Source: Cyclobacteriaceae bacterium
Lineage (GTDB): Bacteria; Bacteroidota; Bacteroidia; Cytophagales; Cyclobacteriaceae
Assembly: GCA_026003355.1 (NCBI GenBank)
Contig: BPHC01000004.1
Coordinates: 62,001 to 126,000, forward strand
Direction: 5' to 3'
Length of the DNA stretch: 64,000 nucleotides
A program made the position numbers and the translations under genes. The notes beneath the pieces are model-generated. The model saw nothing but the letters and a program-made list of their open reading frames with translations, was not told the DNA's origin and ran no database searches. Numbering within the stretch: position 1 is the stretch's first letter; every line of letters begins with the position of its first letter. Positions 26,663 to 37,200 of this stretch are shown here, one piece after another.

Positions 26663-26864
26663 TACAACGCTACAACTTTCAGGCAATTGATTATAAAACC
26701 GGTAACAAAGCCTTGCATGCCGAAAAATCCGCTGGCTTTTGAAACCCGCCTGCGCGCTGAATTTTGACGGCAAAAACCTGCCTGCTGTATTATGTTATCT
26801 ATTCAAAAACAAAGCTGCTCCCTTAAGTACCTTGCCACCGGCACAGGCACTGCCTAAAAAATAC

Positions 26865-26872
26865 TAACTTTG
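26865..26872 (+). promoter_or_regulatory. Candidate -7 box (TAACTTTG) for the E2 operon
   Basis: An exact TAnnTTTG octamer lies 23 bases before the E2 start codon in the 233-base gap after cinA. No properly spaced TTTG is found upstream. I see nothing else in this gap. Confidence 0.4.
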
Positions 26873-26895
26873 AAACCCATTCAATTTGCAGAATC

Positions 26896-28188
26896 ATGGC
26901 GCTGGTTGAACTCGTTATGCCCAAAATGGGCGAAAGCATTATGGAAGCCACCATCCTGGCCTGGCTTAAAAAACCAGGCGACAGAATTGAACAGGATGAG
27001 TCGGTGCTGGAAGTAGCCACCGATAAGGTAGACACCGAAGTACCCTCTACCCACGCGGGAATACTCAGGGAAATTCTGGCCAAAGAAGGCGAGGTGGTGG
27101 CCGTAGGAAAACCCATAGCCCGCATTGAAACCGAAGCAGAAACCCTTGCCACCAATACCCCGCAAAGTGCCGCTCCTGCATCAGCGCCTGTGGTGCAAAA
27201 AGAAAAAAATGTTCCTGCACCGGCCAACGGGCACAACACCCCTGCCCCTGCAACATTCAAGGAAGCAAAACGTTTTTACAGCCCCCTGGTAAAAACCATC
27301 GCCAAAGAAGAAAACATAAGCCTGGCCGAACTGGAAACCATACCCGGTTCGGGCCTGGAGGGGCGCGTTACCAAGAAGGACATCCTGGCCTGGCTGGAAC
27401 AACGCAACCTGGAAAAAACCGCTCGACCAGCCGCCACCGGCCCGGTTGCCGCTAAACCGGCACCGCCTTCGGTATCGGCTGGAGATGAAATCATTGAAAT
27501 GGACCGCATGCGCAAAATGATTGCCGAACGCATGGTGGAATCCAAGCGCATATCGCCTCACGTTACCTCGTTTGTCGAAGCCGATGTAACCAATATTGTG
27601 TATTGGCGCAACAAGGTGAAAAACGAGTTTCAGAAACGATACGGGGAGAGCCTTACCTTTACGCCCATTTTTATTGAAGCCGTAGCCTTGGCCATTAAAG
27701 ACTTCCCCATGATTAACGTACAGGTTGATGGCGACCGTATTCTTAAAAAGAAAGATATCAACATAGGCATGGCCGTGGCGCTGCCCTCCGGCAACCTGAT
27801 TGTGCCCGTAATTAAAAATGCCGACCAGTACAACATCAGCGGGCTGGCGCGTATCGTGAACGACCTGGCCAACAGGGCCCGCGACAACAAACTAAAACCC
27901 GATGACCTGGCGGGCGGGACCTATACCGTTTCCAATGTGGGCTCGTTCGGCAATGTAATGGGCACACCCATCATCATGCAACCGCAGGTAGCTATACTGG
28001 CCATTGGCGCTATTCAGAAAAAGCCGGCCGTAATCGAAACACCCTATGGCGATGCTATAGCCATACGGCACAAAATGTTTCTGTCGCACTCCTACGACCA
28101 CCGTGTGGTCGACGGGGCCCTGGGCGGCTCGTTTGTGCGCCGGGTGGCCGACTACCTGGAGCAATTTGATGTTGACCGGCCACTGTAA
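26896..28188 (+). CDS. Dihydrolipoamide acyltransferase E2 of a (branched-chain) 2-oxoacid dehydrogenase
   Basis: 430 residues. The lipoyl domain (1-78) holds the lipoylated Lys in VATDKVDTE. A Pro/Ala-rich hinge (about 85-120) follows, then a peripheral-subunit-binding domain (about 123-160; SPLVKTIAKEENI, GRVTKKDILAWLE), a second hinge, and the catalytic domain (about 195-430) ending in HSYDHRVVDGALGG with the catalytic His/Asp. The sequence style, including VPSTHAG near the lipoyl Lys, is that of branched-chain E2 proteins. It transfers acyl groups to CoA, for example making isobutyryl-CoA from valine. E1 and E3 are not in the window. Only 2 bases separate it from the ParA-like gene, suggesting translational coupling. 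Confidence 0.88.
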   Translation: MALVELVMPKMGESIMEATILAWLKKPGDRIEQDESVLEVATDKVDTEVPSTHAGILREILAKEGEVVAVGKPIARIETEAETLATNTPQSAAPASAPVVQKEKNVPAPANGHNTPAPATFKEAKRFYSPLVKTIAKEENISLAELETIPGSGLEGRVTKKDILAWLEQRNLEKTARPAATGPVAAKPAPPSVSAGDEIIEMDRMRKMIAERMVESKRISPHVTSFVEADVTNIVYWRNKVKNEFQKRYGESLTFTPIFIEAVALAIKDFPMINVQVDGDRILKKKDINIGMAVALPSGNLIVPVIKNADQYNISGLARIVNDLANRARDNKLKPDDLAGGTYTVSNVGSFGNVMGTPIIMQPQVAILAIGAIQKKPAVIETPYGDAIAIRHKMFLSHSYDHRVVDGALGGSFVRRVADYLEQFDVDRPL

Positions 28189-28190
28189 TT

Positions 28191-28817
28191 ATGGCGAAAA
28201 TTATCTCGTTCATAAGCCGCAAGGGTGGTACCGGAAAAACCACCAACGCCATTAACCTGGCAACCGCCCTGCACCACAGGGGCAACCCCGTAATATTGGT
28301 GGAAACCGACACCAACTACACCCTTACCGCCCTGCGGCAGATGGAGCTGCTTAAAGCCGGAGAAGCAAACACTCCGGCCTTCGAAATACTCGGCTCGCAC
28401 GATAGCCAGGTGGCCGATGAACTACTGCGTATTAAACAAAATCAAAACCTTGACTTTATTGTGGTTGACAGTGCCGGCAAAACCACCGATGAAGGAATCA
28501 AAAAACTGTGCCTGGTAAGCGATGCGGTGGTGGTGCCCACCAGCCTTACCCAAAACGACCTGCTGGTAACCTACCAAACTATTACCGACCTGGCACCAGC
28601 GCGGGCCCTGAATCCGAACCTGAAAATTATGGTGCTGCCCAACCGAATCCACAGCTTTACCCGCATGAAAACCATACGCGAAAGCCTGAGCAACCTGGAC
28701 GCCATAGTGCTGGAAGTAATGGTACCGCAGAAAAACGTTTTCGTTAATTTCAGCACCCTTGCACCTGAGCCGGAATACGAACCCGTGGTAAACGAACTGC
28801 TGAAAAACCTGACATGA
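28191..28817 (+). CDS. ParA/MinD-family P-loop ATPase
   Basis: 208 residues with a deviant Walker A (KGGTGKTT at about 11-18, with the signature Lys11), switch I Asp region VETDTNYTL, and Walker B FIVVDSAG. Family members form ATP-dependent dimers on DNA or membranes and position cargos. It lacks an N-terminal HTH and is not next to parB or an origin, so it is an orphan ParA. It follows the E2 gene by 2 bases and overlaps the next small gene by ATGA, so the three are very likely one operon. The cargo is unknown. Confidence 0.85.
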   Translation: MAKIISFISRKGGTGKTTNAINLATALHHRGNPVILVETDTNYTLTALRQMELLKAGEANTPAFEILGSHDSQVADELLRIKQNQNLDFIVVDSAGKTTDEGIKKLCLVSDAVVVPTSLTQNDLLVTYQTITDLAPARALNPNLKIMVLPNRIHSFTRMKTIRESLSNLDAIVLEVMVPQKNVFVNFSTLAPEPEYEPVVNELLKNLT

Positions 28818-29134
28818 GCCGCCATAAAAATCCGCTGAAAGACCTGGATTTATTCCTGCGACAGCAGGCTTCCTCACTGGCTACCCCCAAACCGCTGAGC
28901 GAACACCTCGACACCGGAAAAGCCGCACAACCTGCCGGTGAAGCCGAATCCCTGGTACAACAACTAATCCGCCTGGCCGAAACCGACCGCCAGCAGTTTC
29001 TGGATGCCGTTATCCGGGCTGCCGCCGCATCTGGCCTGCCCGAACATACGCTGCTTATTAATACCGCACTTTATTTAAAGCACCCCGACAACTGGAAGGA
29101 AGCTGTACTGAACTACTGGAAATCAAAATCATAA
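28814..29134 (+). CDS. Small uncharacterised partner of the ParA-like ATPase
   Basis: 106 residues, overlapping the ParA stop by 4 bases (ATGA). The N-terminus is charged (MSRHKNPLKDLDLFLRQQ), then comes a low-complexity S/A/T/P/K stretch (about 20-50), then a predicted helical C-terminal part (SLVQQLIRLAETDRQQFLDAVIRAAA, then TALYLKHPDNWKEAVLNYW). No known domain is recognised. By position it could be an adaptor or activator of the ParA protein, as with small partners in other ParA systems. This is inferred from gene order alone. Confidence 0.7.
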   Translation: MSRHKNPLKDLDLFLRQQASSLATPKPLSEHLDTGKAAQPAGEAESLVQQLIRLAETDRQQFLDAVIRAAAASGLPEHTLLINTALYLKHPDNWKEAVLNYWKSKS

Positions 29135-29148
29135 TACGTTATTCAAAG

Positions 29149-30296
29149 ATGAAATTCGGAACCAAAGCCGTTCATGCGGGTGTTGAACCCGACCCGTCGA
29201 CTGGGGCTATTATGACGCCCATTTTTCAAACTTCCACCTACGTGCAGGAAGAACCGGCCAAACATAAAGGCTATGCCTATGCACGCGGAGCCAACCCTAC
29301 CCGATCGGCCTTGCAAAAAAGCATAGCCGCTCTAGAAAACGGAAAATACGGCCTTTGCTTTTCCTCGGGCATGGGCGCTACCGATACCGTAATTAAATTG
29401 CTAAGCGCCGGTGATGAGGTAATTACCGGAAACGACCTGTATGGTGGATCGTACCGGATGTTTAAGCGCATTTATGAACGGCTGGGCATTAAGTTTCACT
29501 TTATTGACCTGACAAATGCCGAAAACATAAACCGGTATATCAACAAAAAAACAAAGCTTATCTGGCTGGAAACCCCCAGCAACCCGTTGATGAACATTAC
29601 CGACATCGAAGCCTGTACGGCCATAGCCCGGCAACACAACCTGATGGTTGCGGTAGATAACACCTTTGCTTCGCCCTACCTGCAAAATCCGCTGAGCCTG
29701 GGGTGCGGATATTGTTATGCATTCGGCAACCAAATACCTAGGCGGGCACTCTGATGTAATAATGGGTGCACTGGTAACCAACAGCGACAGCCTTTACCAG
29801 GAACTAACCTTTATACAAAACTCATGCGGGGCTGTTCCGGGGCCGCAGGACTGCTTTCTGGTGCTGCGGGGAATTAAAACCCTACATTTGCGTATGGAAC
29901 GCCATTGTGCCAACGGCCGCGCTGTTGCCGGCTACCTCAGAAATCATCCCAAAGTAGGCCGGGTTTACTGGCCAGGTTTTACCGACCACCCCAATCACGA
30001 CATTGCACGCAGGCAAATGAAAGATTTTGGCGGCATGCTCGCGTTTACATTAAAAGACGATGACGTGGAAAAAGCCCGGGTTGTAATGAAGCAGGTTAAA
30101 CTGTTTTCGCTGGCCGAATCGCTGGGAGGTGTGGAGTCGTTAATCAATCACCCGGCCCTCCATGACACACGCCAGCATTCCACGGGAAGAGCGTATTAAA
30201 AACGGATTAACCGACTCGCTCATCCGACTGAGTATCGGTATCGAGGATGCCGATGATTTAATTGAAGATCTGGAACAGGCCCTATACAGCATTTAA
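29149..30296 (+). pseudogene. Cystathionine gamma-synthase-type PLP enzyme, interrupted by two +1 frameshifts
   Basis: The three reading frames join into a nearly complete protein of about 380 residues of the Cys/Met-metabolism PLP family (start TKAVHAGVEPDPSTGAIM, then YARGANPTRSALQKSIAALE, ETPSNPLMNITD). The first shift is an extra T at about 29704, after NPLSLG, just before HSATKYLGGH with the PLP-binding Lys. The second is an extra C in a CCC at about 30155, before MTHASIPREER. The C-terminus ends in EDLEQALYSI with stop 30294-30296. With both bases removed the protein reads through. Either it is inactive or the assembly has two errors. It should make or break cystathionine in methionine/cysteine metabolism. 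Confidence 0.8.
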
Positions 30297-30340
30297 ACCG
30301 CACGTAAGGCCTTCTGAATAAAGTCTCAAAACAGAAAAAA

Positions 30341-30367
30341 ACGCAGACCTTTCCGGTCTGCGTTTTT
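30341..30367. terminator. Bidirectional Rho-independent terminator
   Basis: A perfect 9-bp stem ACGCAGACC/GGTCTGCGT with a 5-base loop is flanked by A7 and T5. It sits between the plus-strand cystathionine gamma-synthase gene and the minus-strand gene ending at 30387. Confidence 0.88.
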
Positions 30368-30386
30368 GCTGAAGTTCTTACCCAAA

Positions 30387-30709
30387 CTAATTGTTATCTA
30401 TTTGATTGTGCTTAGCCCGCCTGATGTTGCGGCTAGCACGGTTTTGCTTGCGCTCCAGGCGCATTTTTTCGGCAGGGGTAACCTCGCCATCGGCCCTTGG
30501 CCCTGCGTTCGGCCCTTCGTATATGGCGTTGTTGTTTGTTTAACAATGCTGCCCTCGCCCGGGGTAAGTTCGCCACTGGCGCGGCCCTCGGCAATGCGGG
30601 CACGTTGCGCTTTTTGCCGGGTATCGGCACGGGGTGTCTGCGACTGTGCCATGGCGGCAACGGTGGTGGCCAGAACAAATGCAGCTAAAATAAAGCCTGT
30701 CTTTTTCAT
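30387..30709 (-). pseudogene. Small exported basic protein, frameshifted
   Basis: From the ATG at 30707-30709 a signal peptide (MKKTGFILAAFVLATTVAAMAQ) is followed by TRQKAQRARIAEGRASGELTPGE. The natural continuation is in other frames: QQRHIRRAERRAKADGEVTPAEKMRLERKQNRASRNIRRAKHNQIDNN, reached by dropping one base in the AAACAAACAA run and one G in a GGG. Two repeats of an x-x-x-A-x-x-x-G-E-(L/V)-T-P-(G/A)-E motif flank arginine-rich helices, a pattern seen in small Bacteroidota periplasmic proteins of unknown function. About 105 residues. Confidence 0.65.
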
Positions 30710-30758
30710 ATACATGTGTTTTAAAACTGAAACTTAGATTCGGCCAGGGGCCATGGGT

Positions 30759-32810
30759 TTAATGCCTTCCGTAAAATTTTATGGTAAAAATGCTGCCTTT
30801 TCGCGGTGCTGTTTCCAGTTCCACGGCAGCTTTCAGGCGGTCGGCCAGAATTTTTACGATAGCCAGCCCCAGGCCGTTCGAGCTTTCGCCACCGGTAGGC
30901 CTGGCGCTGAGTTTTTTAAATTTCTGAAATAAAAATTTCCGGTCTTCTTCCGTAAAACCCGGGCCCTGGTCTTTTACGCTGAAATAAGGAACACCTTCCT
31001 GCCGCCCTGTTTCAATAATTACCGTAGCATTATAAGGCGAAAATTTAAGGGCATTCGAAATTAGGTTGTCGGCCATTCGTGTCAGATAATCCCTGTCGGC
31101 CTGTACTACGGCAGCAGTTGTGCGGAGGGAAAGGGTAATGTTTTTGGCGTCGGCCTGTTGTTTAAAAACTCCGGCGCGTTCGCGCAAAAGCTGGCTTAAA
31201 TCCACTTCTGTCATTTCCGGCTCGCGGTTAACATCCAGGGCGTTTACATCCAGCAGGTCGGTTATCAAATCCAGGCCGCTGCGTGCAGCCTGCCTCAGCA
31301 GGGTAACATAATTCTTTTGTTGCTCATTCAGGGCACCCTCCAGTTCAAGCAGTTCCAGCAAAGCCATAATGCGGTTCAGGGGCGACTTCAGGTCGTGAGC
31401 CACAATATTCATCAGGGTATCCTTCTCATGGTTCAGGTCCGAAAGCTCCTGCACATGCTTTTCCAGCTTTTCATTTTGCTGTAAAATGGCCTGGCGCTGT
31501 CTTTCTATCTCTTCCTTTTGCTTTAAAAGACGTGCAGCATTTTGGTCAAGCCGTTTATTGGTGTACCAAAGTAAAATGATAAGCACGGTGGTAAGTGCTA
31601 CAATAACAATAAGTGCGATGTTCTGAATGCGCTGCGCCCGGATGATGGCCTTGCTTCTGGCTTCGTTTGCTTTAAGCAGGTTATTTTCGCTTTCCTTTTT
31701 TTCCATTTCAAGCTGAAACTGCAGCCGTTCAATTTGCCGGGTCAGGTCTACGTTGGTAAGTTTTTCCTGCAATAAAATATAATGGTTTTTGTATTCATTG
31801 GCCTCGGCAGCTTTGCCGCGCTTTTCCAGTACCCAGCCCAGGTAGAGGCTTGCATCGCGCTGCAGATGCAGGTGAATATCGGGGTCAACCCTCATTACTT
31901 TTCGCAAATAATTCTCTGCTTCGTCCAGCTTGCCTTTCTCAAAATTTATCATACCCATAACCAGTTCGGCACGGGGCTTTAACCTTATGTTGTTGGCAGC
32001 AAGAATCTGCTGGTATGCCAGTGCGGCAATGCTGTCGGCCTGTGCCGGTTTTTTATTGTTAAGAAAAAATTCGGCCATGTTCAGGCGTACTTCGGCCAGG
32101 CTTATCTCGTCTTTTATCCGCCTGGCTATGGAGTCGGCCTGCCTGAAGCAACGTTCGGCCTCAAGGTTGTTCTTAAGTTCGTTGTACACCTGCCCGAGTT
32201 CCATCAATGACGAAAGCAGCGTACGGGGCTCGCCAACCTGCTTACGCAGACGGTAGGCTTTAAGCGACAAATCGAGTGCCTTTTCATAATCTTTCTGCGA
32301 CCTGTAAATGTGCGATAGGCTTCGGTACACATAGGCAAGGCCGGTGGCATCGTGTTTTTTTTCAAAGAGCTTTTGTGCTTCAATCAGGTTTTTAAAGGCT
32401 CTTTCATAATCGCCCTGGTCGAAAAACAACCGGCCAAAATTATTGTACCCATAGGCCAGCTGTATGGTATCGTGCTGCTGGCTGGCTATTTCAATTGCGC
32501 GGATGTGGAAGTCGAACGAAGTTTTAAAGTCGCCTTTATAGGCATTGGCCAGCCCGATAAAACTCAGGGGCTTGGAGAGTTCCTTATCCAGTTTCAGCTC
32601 CTGGCCCACTTCGTAGGCCCGGGTACAGTACCAGATGGTGCTGTCGGGGTAGGAAAGGCGGTAGGCAAAGCCAATATCATTCAGAATGTCGAATTGCTGG
32701 CGCAAGGATGCCGATTTCAGTGCCTTGCGCAGGCTGTCGATTCGTGAAATTTGCTGGGAATATGCCGATAAACCAGTTAAAAAGAGGGAAAAAACAAGAA
32801 AACGGAGCAC
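30759..32810 (-). CDS. TPR-containing membrane sensor histidine kinase
   Basis: 683 residues from a GTG start, with a signal peptide (FLVFSLFLTGLSAYSQ). About 30-380 is made of tetratricopeptide repeats (for example YGYNNFGRLFFDQGDYERAFKNLIEAQKLF). A single transmembrane segment (IALIVIVALTTVLIILLWY, about 400-420) and a coiled coil follow. The HisKA H-box is IVAHDLKSPLNR, the N box is NLISNALKFSP, the G boxes are DQGPGF and NGLGLAIVK. This is the standard Bacteroidota TPR kinase. No response regulator is adjacent, so its partner is elsewhere. Confidence 0.9.
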   Translation of the reverse strand: MLRFLVFSLFLTGLSAYSQQISRIDSLRKALKSASLRQQFDILNDIGFAYRLSYPDSTIWYCTRAYEVGQELKLDKELSKPLSFIGLANAYKGDFKTSFDFHIRAIEIASQQHDTIQLAYGYNNFGRLFFDQGDYERAFKNLIEAQKLFEKKHDATGLAYVYRSLSHIYRSQKDYEKALDLSLKAYRLRKQVGEPRTLLSSLMELGQVYNELKNNLEAERCFRQADSIARRIKDEISLAEVRLNMAEFFLNNKKPAQADSIAALAYQQILAANNIRLKPRAELVMGMINFEKGKLDEAENYLRKVMRVDPDIHLHLQRDASLYLGWVLEKRGKAAEANEYKNHYILLQEKLTNVDLTRQIERLQFQLEMEKKESENNLLKANEARSKAIIRAQRIQNIALIVIVALTTVLIILLWYTNKRLDQNAARLLKQKEEIERQRQAILQQNEKLEKHVQELSDLNHEKDTLMNIVAHDLKSPLNRIMALLELLELEGALNEQQKNYVTLLRQAARSGLDLITDLLDVNALDVNREPEMTEVDLSQLLRERAGVFKQQADAKNITLSLRTTAAVVQADRDYLTRMADNLISNALKFSPYNATVIIETGRQEGVPYFSVKDQGPGFTEEDRKFLFQKFKKLSARPTGGESSNGLGLAIVKILADRLKAAVELETAPRKGSIFTIKFYGRH

Positions 32811-32867
32811 AAAGTGAGCAATTATAGCGCAAAGTTAGCACGATACGCGCACGGGTGGAAATATTTT

Positions 32868-34091
32868 TTATTCCTCCACAAAATTCAGGTCGCGGCCAAA
32901 AGTTTCCCGCAGATAGCGAAGCGAAACAAGTGCTATCATTACCGTGCCCGCACCTACCAGCAGCGCCCCCTGAACAATGCCGAAATAAGTGCGCAGGGCT
33001 TCAAATGCAAGGGTAAGGGGCACCACTGTTCCGCGTATGAAATTGGGTACCGATGTGGCTACGGTAGCCCGCAGGTTGGTGCCGAATTGTTCGGCTGCAA
33101 TGGTTACAAACAGCGCCCAGTAGCCTACGCCAAAGCCCAGCAAAAAACAGGTAAGAAAGAAGAAGAAGGTAGTTTTAACTGGCGCCAGAAGATAGATTAT
33201 AATAAATACCAGAGTAAGCAATATATACACCCTCACTATCTTACGCCTGGAGCGCGCCCACTGGCTGAACACTCCGCTGCTCAAATCACCGGCCACCAGA
33301 CCCAGGTAACTAAACATTACGGCATCGCCCGCCTGCACCGGCTCAGAAAATCCTAAATGCGAAGCAAACTCAGGTGAGAAAGTAATCAATATGCCGATGG
33401 TAAACCATATCGGTAAACCGATAAGAATGCAATTTACAAAGCGCTTAAAGCGATCCGTGTCGGTGAACAATTGCAAAAAATTGCCGCGTTGTACGTGCTG
33501 CTGCCGCATGTGCAAAAACATACCCGACTCGAATACACTTATCCGGGCAATAAGCAGCAGCAGGCCTAAACCGCCCCCAATAAAATAACACACCTGCCAG
33601 TTAAATTCGCGGGCAATAAAGTTGGCCAGCACAGCACCCAGCAGGCCTACACTGGCCACCAGTGTGGTTCCATAGCCGCGAAGGCGGGCGGGCAAAACCT
33701 CCGAAACCAGGGTAATGCCGGCACCCAGCTCACCTGCCAATCCAATGCCTGCTACAAAGCGCAGCCAGGCATATTGCTGAACCGACCCCACAAAACCATT
33801 GGCAATATTGGCCAGCGAGTAAAGCATTATGGAGCCAAACAAAACCGATAACCTTCCGCGCTTGTCGCCCATAATGCCCCAGATAATCCCCCCCACCAAA
33901 AGGCCCGTCATTTGCACGCGCAGCAAAAACTCACCTTCGGCAAAAAGGTCATCCTGCGGCACTCCCAGTGCCTTCAGACTGGGTATGCGCACAATACTGA
34001 ACAGCAGCAGGTCGTAGATATCCACAAAATACCCAAGGGCTGCTACAATTACGGGGATACTGAAAAGTTTTTTCCAGTCGGACTTTTGCAT
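32868..34091 (-). CDS. Major facilitator superfamily transporter (metabolite:H+ symporter-like)
   Basis: About 407 residues with twelve predicted transmembrane segments. The first begins FSIPVIVAALGYFVDIYDLLLFSIVR. The loop 2-3 motif GIIWGIMGDKRGRLSVL matches the MFS signature G-x-x-x-D-(R/K)-x-G-R-(R/K). A repeat of the pattern is in FSQWARSRRKIV. AGIGLAGELGAGITLVSEVLPARLRGYGTT matches the sugar/metabolite symporter (MHS) subfamily. Substrate not deducible. I start at the ATG at 34089-34091, since the upstream extension lacks membrane character. Divergent from the BNR-repeat gene. Confidence 0.85.
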   Translation of the reverse strand: MQKSDWKKLFSIPVIVAALGYFVDIYDLLLFSIVRIPSLKALGVPQDDLFAEGEFLLRVQMTGLLVGGIIWGIMGDKRGRLSVLFGSIMLYSLANIANGFVGSVQQYAWLRFVAGIGLAGELGAGITLVSEVLPARLRGYGTTLVASVGLLGAVLANFIAREFNWQVCYFIGGGLGLLLLIARISVFESGMFLHMRQQHVQRGNFLQLFTDTDRFKRFVNCILIGLPIWFTIGILITFSPEFASHLGFSEPVQAGDAVMFSYLGLVAGDLSSGVFSQWARSRRKIVRVYILLTLVFIIIYLLAPVKTTFFFFLTCFLLGFGVGYWALFVTIAAEQFGTNLRATVATSVPNFIRGTVVPLTLAFEALRTYFGIVQGALLVGAGTVMIALVSLRYLRETFGRDLNFVEE

Positions 34092-34217
34092 AAAAAAACA
34101 AGCCGAAAAATAGAAGTCTGCCAGCAATCAGCAAATACAAAATACCACTTAAGGAAAAGCCCAAGGCAAATAAATCAAAGTGTGGTAAACTAGCCGGAAA
34201 ACATAAACCTGATTTCG

Positions 34218-37200
34218 ATGAACAAGAAAGTATACCTGTTTCTTTTAGCACTGGTATGGCTAATACCCAATCTGCCTGCTCAGCGCAGAACCTCATTTCA
34301 GACTACGCCTGCCGTTACATACGATCAAAAACTGTTTCAGGCACTGGAATGGCGAAGCATCGGCCCTTACCGGGGCGGGCGAAGCGCAGCTGTTACCGGC
34401 GTACCGGGCAAGCCCCTTTTGTACTACTTTGGCGCTACCGGCGGAGGCGTTTGGCGCACAACCGATGGCGGCCAGACTTGGGAAAATATATCCGATGGTT
34501 TTTTTGGCGGCTCCATAGGCGCAGTAGCAGTGAGTGAGGCCGACCCCAACGTAATTTACGTAGGTGGTGGTGAGAAAACCGTGCGCGGAAACGTATCGCA
34601 CGGTTATGGTATGTGGAAATCGGTAGATGCAGGTAAAACCTGGGTTAATATTGGTTTAAACGAATCACGCCACATTCCGCGTGTACGCATACACCCTAAA
34701 AATCCTGACATTGTATATGCGGCAGTGCTGGGCGATTTGTTTAAATCATCACAGGAAAGAGGTGTATATAAATCGGTTGATGGCGGCAAAACCTGGAAAC
34801 GCGTGCTCTTTGCCAATGCCGATGCCGGAGCTGTTGATCTGTGTTTTGATCCGAACAACCCACGCATTCTATATGCTTCTACCTGGCGCGTACGCCGTAC
34901 ACCATACAGCCTGGAAAGTGGTGGCGAAGGTTCGGCCATGTGGAAAAGTACTGATGGAGGTGAAACATGGACCAATATTTCTGCAAAAACCGGCCTGCCC
35001 AAAGGAATATGGGGAATAGTGGGCATAAGTGTTTCTCCGGTAAATTCAAACCGGGTATATGCTATAATCGAAAACGAAAACGGTGGGGTTTACCGCAGCG
35101 ATGATGCCGGTGAAACCTGGCGCAAAATGAACGATGACCGCGCCCTGCGGCAACGTGCCTGGTACTACACCCGCATATATGCCGACACAAAAGATGAAGA
35201 CATGGTGTATGTGGTAAATGTATCGTATCACCGTTCAAAAGACGGCGGACGAACCTTTCAGGCCTTTAACGCCCCGCATGGCGACCACCACGACCTGTGG
35301 ATAGCACCAGAAGACAACCAGCGCATGATTATTGCCGATGACGGTGGCGCTCAGGTAAGTTTTGACGGAGGCCAAAACTGGACCACCTATATGAACCAGC
35401 CCACCGGCCAGTTTTATCGCGTAACCACCGACAACGCCTTCCCCTACCGCATCTACGGCGCACAGCAGGACAACACTACCGTACGCATTTACCACCGCAC
35501 CGACGGCTTTGCCATAACCGAAGCCGACTGGGAAGTAACAGCCGGCAGCGAAAGCGGCCACCTGGCCCCCGACCCTTCGGATAATGATATTGTTTACGGC
35601 GGCAATTACGGAGGCCTGCTGGAAATGGAGAACCACCGCACAAAAGAAAGCCGTGCCGTAAACGTTTGGCCCGATAACCCCATGGGCCATGGCGTGGAAG
35701 ATATGAAGTACCGCTTCCAGTGGAACTTTCCTATTTTCTTCTCCCCGCATAATCCTAAAAAACTATACACCACTTCCAACCATGTTCATGTTACCTACAA
35801 TGGCGGGCAATCGTGGGAGGTCATCAGCCCGGATTTGACCCGCAACGATAAATCGAAGATGGGCCCCTCCGGCGGACCTATTACCAAAGACAATACCAGT
35901 GTGGAGTATTATTGCACCATCTTCGCTGCCGGTGAATCGCCATATGAAAAGGACTTCATCGTTACCGGCTCGGATGACGGACTGATACACCTAACTACCG
36001 ATGGGGGCAAGGAATGGAAAAACGTTACCCCAAAAGACATGCCCGAGTGGATGATGATTAACAGTGTGGAATTTGACCCGTTTACCAAAGGAGGCATATA
36101 TGTTGCCGGCACCCGATACAAGCTGGGCGACTACCAGCCGTATTTATATAAAACCAAAGACTACGGTAAAACATGGACCAAAATTACCAACGGTATTCCG
36201 GCAGACCATTTTACCCGGGTGCTGCGGGCCGACCCCAAGCGCAAAGGTTTATTGTATGCCGGCACAGAGTCGGGCATGTATATTTCTTTCGATGACGGAG
36301 CCAACTGGCAGCCCTTCCAGTTAAATCTGCCCATTGTGCCCATTACCGACCTGGCCGTTAAAAACGATAACCTGATTGCCGCAACCCAGGGCCGGGGCTT
36401 CTGGCTCATTGACGATCTGACACCGTTACACCAGTTAAACGATGAGATTGCAAAAAGTGACTTCCACCTGTTTAAGCCCATGCCCAGTTACCGCATGGGG
36501 CCGGCCTTTACCTTTGGCCGACCACCCCGTAACGCCGGGCAAAACCATCCGGGGGGCGTAATGGTGCATTACTACCTGAAAGACACAGCAAACGCCCAGG
36601 TAAGCCTGGAGTTTCTGCAAGCAGATGGACGGCTCATTAAAAAATATGCTACCAGGCCCAATACCCGCGCCAAAGAAGAAAAATTAACTCTGGGCAAGCC
36701 CGGCATGAACCGCTTTGTATGGAACATGCGTTACCCCGATGCCGAACGCTTTGACGGCCTGGTGCTGTGGGCCGCTTCGCTCAACGGGCCACGCGCACTG
36801 CCCGGCACTTACAAGGTGCGGCTTACCGTTAACGGTAAAACCATGGAAACCGAATTCGAAATACTGAAAGACCCCCGCAGCCACCGGCACCGACGAAGAC
36901 CTGAAGGCCCAGTTCGCCTTCCAGCAGGAAGTGCTCGCCAAGGTAAGCGAAACCCATCGTGGCCATTCGCAAAATCCGCCAGGCCCGCGACCAGATTAAC
37001 CGCGCTCATCGACCCGATTAAAGACCGGAAAGATGCCATGAAAGATGTTCTGGATAAGGCCAAGAGCCATTCAGGATGCCATGCGCAAGCTATTGAGGAA
37101 ACCCTCTACCAGACCAAAAACCGCAGCAACCAGGACCCGCTGAACTTTCCTATTCGCCTTAACATACATAACTGAGCCCACCTCAACTCGCTGGCTGGCC

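Noticed and set aside
28191-29134. ParA plus small gene as a plasmid or chromosome partition locus
   Set aside because: No ParB, centromere-like repeats or origin are present; the genes are in a metabolic operon.
29700-29710. Programmed +1 frameshift in the cystathionine gamma-synthase gene
   Set aside because: No slippery heptamer or stimulatory structure is evident, and several nearby unrelated genes have similar indels.
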